In this document: positions 44,616 to 46,323 of the stretch, one piece after another
How the letters are laid out: each line of letters starts with the position of its first letter
Numbering within the stretch: position 1 is the stretch's first letter
Assembly (NCBI GenBank): GCA_021159185.1
Contig: JAGGSH010000014.1
Span: 1-46,323 of the forward strand
Length of the DNA: 46,323 nt
Reading direction: 5' to 3'
DNA from: a bacterium
Lineage (GTDB): Bacteria > Patescibacteriota > Minisyncoccia > Moranbacterales > UBA9337
Made by a program: the position numbers and the translations under genes
Notes under the pieces: model-generated
The model's input: the letters and a program-made list of their open reading frames with translations, nothing else
What the model was told of the DNA's origin: nothing
Database searches by the model: none

Positions 44616-46160
44616 TTATTTTAATTTTTTCTTTAGCAATTCCATCGCTACCTTCGGGTTGGCTCTTCCCTTCGTTGCCGACATTACTTGTCCTATTAGG
44701 AACTGCAAAGCGTTGGTTTTTCCGTTTTTATAATCTTCTACCGATTGGCTATTGCTTTTAACCACTTTTTCAATTGCTTCTTCCAGTTCGCTTTCATCGC
44801 TCATTTGGACCAAACCTTTAGTTTCTATTATTTGGGAAGGATCACCGCCAGTTTTATGCATTTCCTCCAAAACGGCTTGCGCGGCGCTGGAATTTATTTT
44901 ACCGTCCGCCAAAATTCCTATCAGCTCCGCGTAATTTTCCGGCGTAATTTTGACATCTTTTATTTCTTGTCCTTGAGAAGCCAGATACTTCCTAAGTTCG
45001 GTAATGATATAATTAGCCGCCAGCCTCAAGGACTTTTTTTCAGCTGAAATAATTTCCCCTGAAACTATTTTTTCTTTTATTTCGCTTATCACTTCTTCAA
45101 AATAATCAGCCAGTTCTTTTCGCGATGTTAGAATCTCCGCGTTATCTTCGGATAATTCATATTCTTTTTTGAAGCGGCTTATTTTTTGATCGGGCAGTTC
45201 GGGAAGTTTACTTTTAAGAGATTCTATGTAATCTTCGCTAAACTCAAACGGCGGAATGTCCGGCTCGGGAAAATAGCGATAATCATGGGCTGATTCCTTA
45301 ACTCTTTGCGAAACGGTAGCACCATGATTATTATCCCAGCCTCTTGTTTCTTGAATGACTTTATCGCCTTTTTCTAAAACTTCTTCTTGGCGCTTAATTT
45401 CATAATTAATCGCTTTTTCCACAAACTTAAAAGAATTTATATTTTTCACCTCTACTTTAGTTCCGTATAACTCGCTAATATCCGCTAATTCAGCGCGAAT
45501 ATCACTAATGCTAATTTTATCGCCCAATTCTTTTTTTATTCGCGCTATTCGCTTATCATTCGTGTCCATTAGCGAGATATTAGCCTCGCACCGCATATGC
45601 CCTTTTTCCATATCCGCGTTTGATATTCCCAAATAACGGCAAATTTGCCGCAACTTTTGGCAAAACAGCCTAGCTTCTTTTCCCGTTTCAATATCAGGTT
45701 CCGTCACCAATTCCATAAGAGGAACTCCCGCCCGATTAAAGTCCACTAAACTGTAATCAGCGCCTTTGGGATGAATTAATTTCCCCGTATCTTCTTCCAG
45801 GTGAATTCTTGTAATTTTTATTTCCTTTTCCCCAATATTTAAGCTTCCCTTCTCGCACAGCGGCTGGTCATATTGGGAAATTTGGTAGCCCTTTGGCAAA
45901 TCAGGATAAAAATAATTTTTGCGGTCAAATTTCGTTTTTTTTCTTAATTCACAGTTAAGCGCCAAACCTGCCAACTGGACAAATTCTATGGCTTGCCTAT
46001 TGGGAACGGGCAAAGTTCCCGGCTGTCCGGAACAAACCGGGCAAATATTAACATTGGGCTGTTTTTCCAGCCCCATTCCGTTTTTGCAACCGCAAAACAT
46101 CTTAGATTTAGTTCTAAGCTCAACATGCACTTCCATTCCAATGACGGGAATATATTTCAT
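44616..46160 (-). CDS. gatB: Asp/Glu-tRNA amidotransferase subunit B
   Basis: 514 residues. GatB kinase-like domain: PVIGMEVHVELRTKSKMFCGC, NICPVCSGQPGTLPVPN (with the two CxC/CxxC pairs that bind zinc), NYFYPDLPKGYQISQYDQPLC, HLEEDTGKLIHP, DFNRAGVPLMELVTEPDI, MRCEANISL, EVKNINSFKFVEKAINYEI and TRGWD; C-terminal GatB/YqeY domain with LIGQVMSATKGRANPKVAMELLKKKL. Uses ATP to activate Asp/Glu on mischarged tRNA for GatA's ammonia, giving Asn-tRNA or Gln-tRNA. gatA and gatC are outside the window. Fits with the archaeal-like AspRS. Confidence 0.96.
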   Translation of the reverse strand: MKYIPVIGMEVHVELRTKSKMFCGCKNGMGLEKQPNVNICPVCSGQPGTLPVPNRQAIEFVQLAGLALNCELRKKTKFDRKNYFYPDLPKGYQISQYDQPLCEKGSLNIGEKEIKITRIHLEEDTGKLIHPKGADYSLVDFNRAGVPLMELVTEPDIETGKEARLFCQKLRQICRYLGISNADMEKGHMRCEANISLMDTNDKRIARIKKELGDKISISDIRAELADISELYGTKVEVKNINSFKFVEKAINYEIKRQEEVLEKGDKVIQETRGWDNNHGATVSQRVKESAHDYRYFPEPDIPPFEFSEDYIESLKSKLPELPDQKISRFKKEYELSEDNAEILTSRKELADYFEEVISEIKEKIVSGEIISAEKKSLRLAANYIITELRKYLASQGQEIKDVKITPENYAELIGILADGKINSSAAQAVLEEMHKTGGDPSQIIETKGLVQMSDESELEEAIEKVVKSNSQSVEDYKNGKTNALQFLIGQVMSATKGRANPKVAMELLKKKLK

Positions 46161-46323
46161 ACTCGCAAATACACACTAATTTAGCACAAATTGCACTAAT
46201 TATAAACTAAATAGAAATGTTTTGTCATTTTATAACTCTTTTATATTCTAACCTGGGATGTTTAAAATTTGCAATTATTGCCAATCTTAATTTTAAAGCG
46301 TCTAAATATCTCAAAACCTGCTT

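Noticed and set aside
1-46323. tRNA, rRNA, riboswitch or tmRNA genes
   Set aside because: No GTTCRANYC-type arms in a cloverleaf spacing or rRNA-like blocks seen in the intergenic gaps.
1-46323. Alternative genetic code with UGA as glycine
   Set aside because: Several conserved genes end normally with TGA (for example rpmA and cas2), so UGA is a stop.

Overview
The window looks like a chromosomal contig from a Patescibacteria (CPR) bacterium, most likely Parcubacteria or a close relative. This is inferred from: AT-rich DNA; very short intergenic spacers interrupted by dispersed TGTCATTCC-type repeats; an archaeal-like UMP kinase; an archaeal-like (probably non-discriminating) aspartyl-tRNA synthetase together with GatB; paired sigma-region-4/HARE-HTH and VirD4-like genes of the kind common in this group; and retention of ribosomal protein L9, which as I recall Microgenomates lack. 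TGA is used as a stop (for example at the end of rpmA), so the code is standard and the UGA-Gly code of Gracilibacteria/SR1 does not apply. No rRNA or tRNA gene was seen.

Regions. 1-4.2 kb: a secreted lipase-like hydrolase, a small membrane protein, and gamma and delta subunits of a 2-oxoacid:ferredoxin oxidoreductase without alpha and beta. 4.2-10 kb: an Fe-S PD-(D/E)XK nuclease, pyrH, an anchored Cys-rich protein, rpmA, pyrG and rplI, separated by mobile-looking repeats. 10-20.3 kb: envelope block with a C-terminal processing protease, GT2, LCP ligase, GT4, O-antigen polymerase/ligase-like protein, a TrpR-like regulator amid palindromes, a second GT4 and mraY. 20.4-27.3 kb: dacA, scpB/scpA, a YbaK-type protein, an MFS transporter, aspS and ispH. 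27.4-34.4 kb: a coiled-coil protein, a DUF4143-type ATPase flanked by gene remnants, a VirD4/TraG-like ATPase with its membrane partner, and a sigma-like regulator. 34.4-36.6 kb: miaB-miaA. 36.6-44.1 kb: a complete type V-A CRISPR-Cas locus. 44.1-46.2 kb: a zinc-ribbon protein and gatB.

The CRISPR locus is the main accessory system. cas12a (1288 aa) is divergent from cas4-cas1-cas2, which is followed by a leader and an array of 14 identical 36-nt repeats with 13 spacers of 25-29 nt. All three RuvC catalytic acids and the Nuc-domain Arg are present. The protein departs from Fn/Lb/AsCas12a in three places: a complete TnpB-like four-cysteine zinc ribbon (C1047, C1050, C1206, C1209), no recognisable HPAN..NPKK pre-crRNA-processing segment, and no KMLPK-type PAM-lysine segment. 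An AbrB-like regulator with a perfect palindrome in front of it lies directly downstream of cas12a, and the leader carries a 13-bp stem with a large structured loop. These points make it a divergent Cas12a worth experiments.

Two other patterns recur. First, heptanucleotide tandem arrays of exactly four full units are embedded in the coding sequence of the two GT4 genes and the O-antigen polymerase-like gene; a gain or loss of one unit would shift the frame, so surface polysaccharide could be phase-variable, although the uniform copy number may instead mean the arrays are fixed. Second, a 28-nt palindrome with compensatory changes clusters around the TrpR-like gene and recurs inside the neighbouring glycosyltransferase gene.
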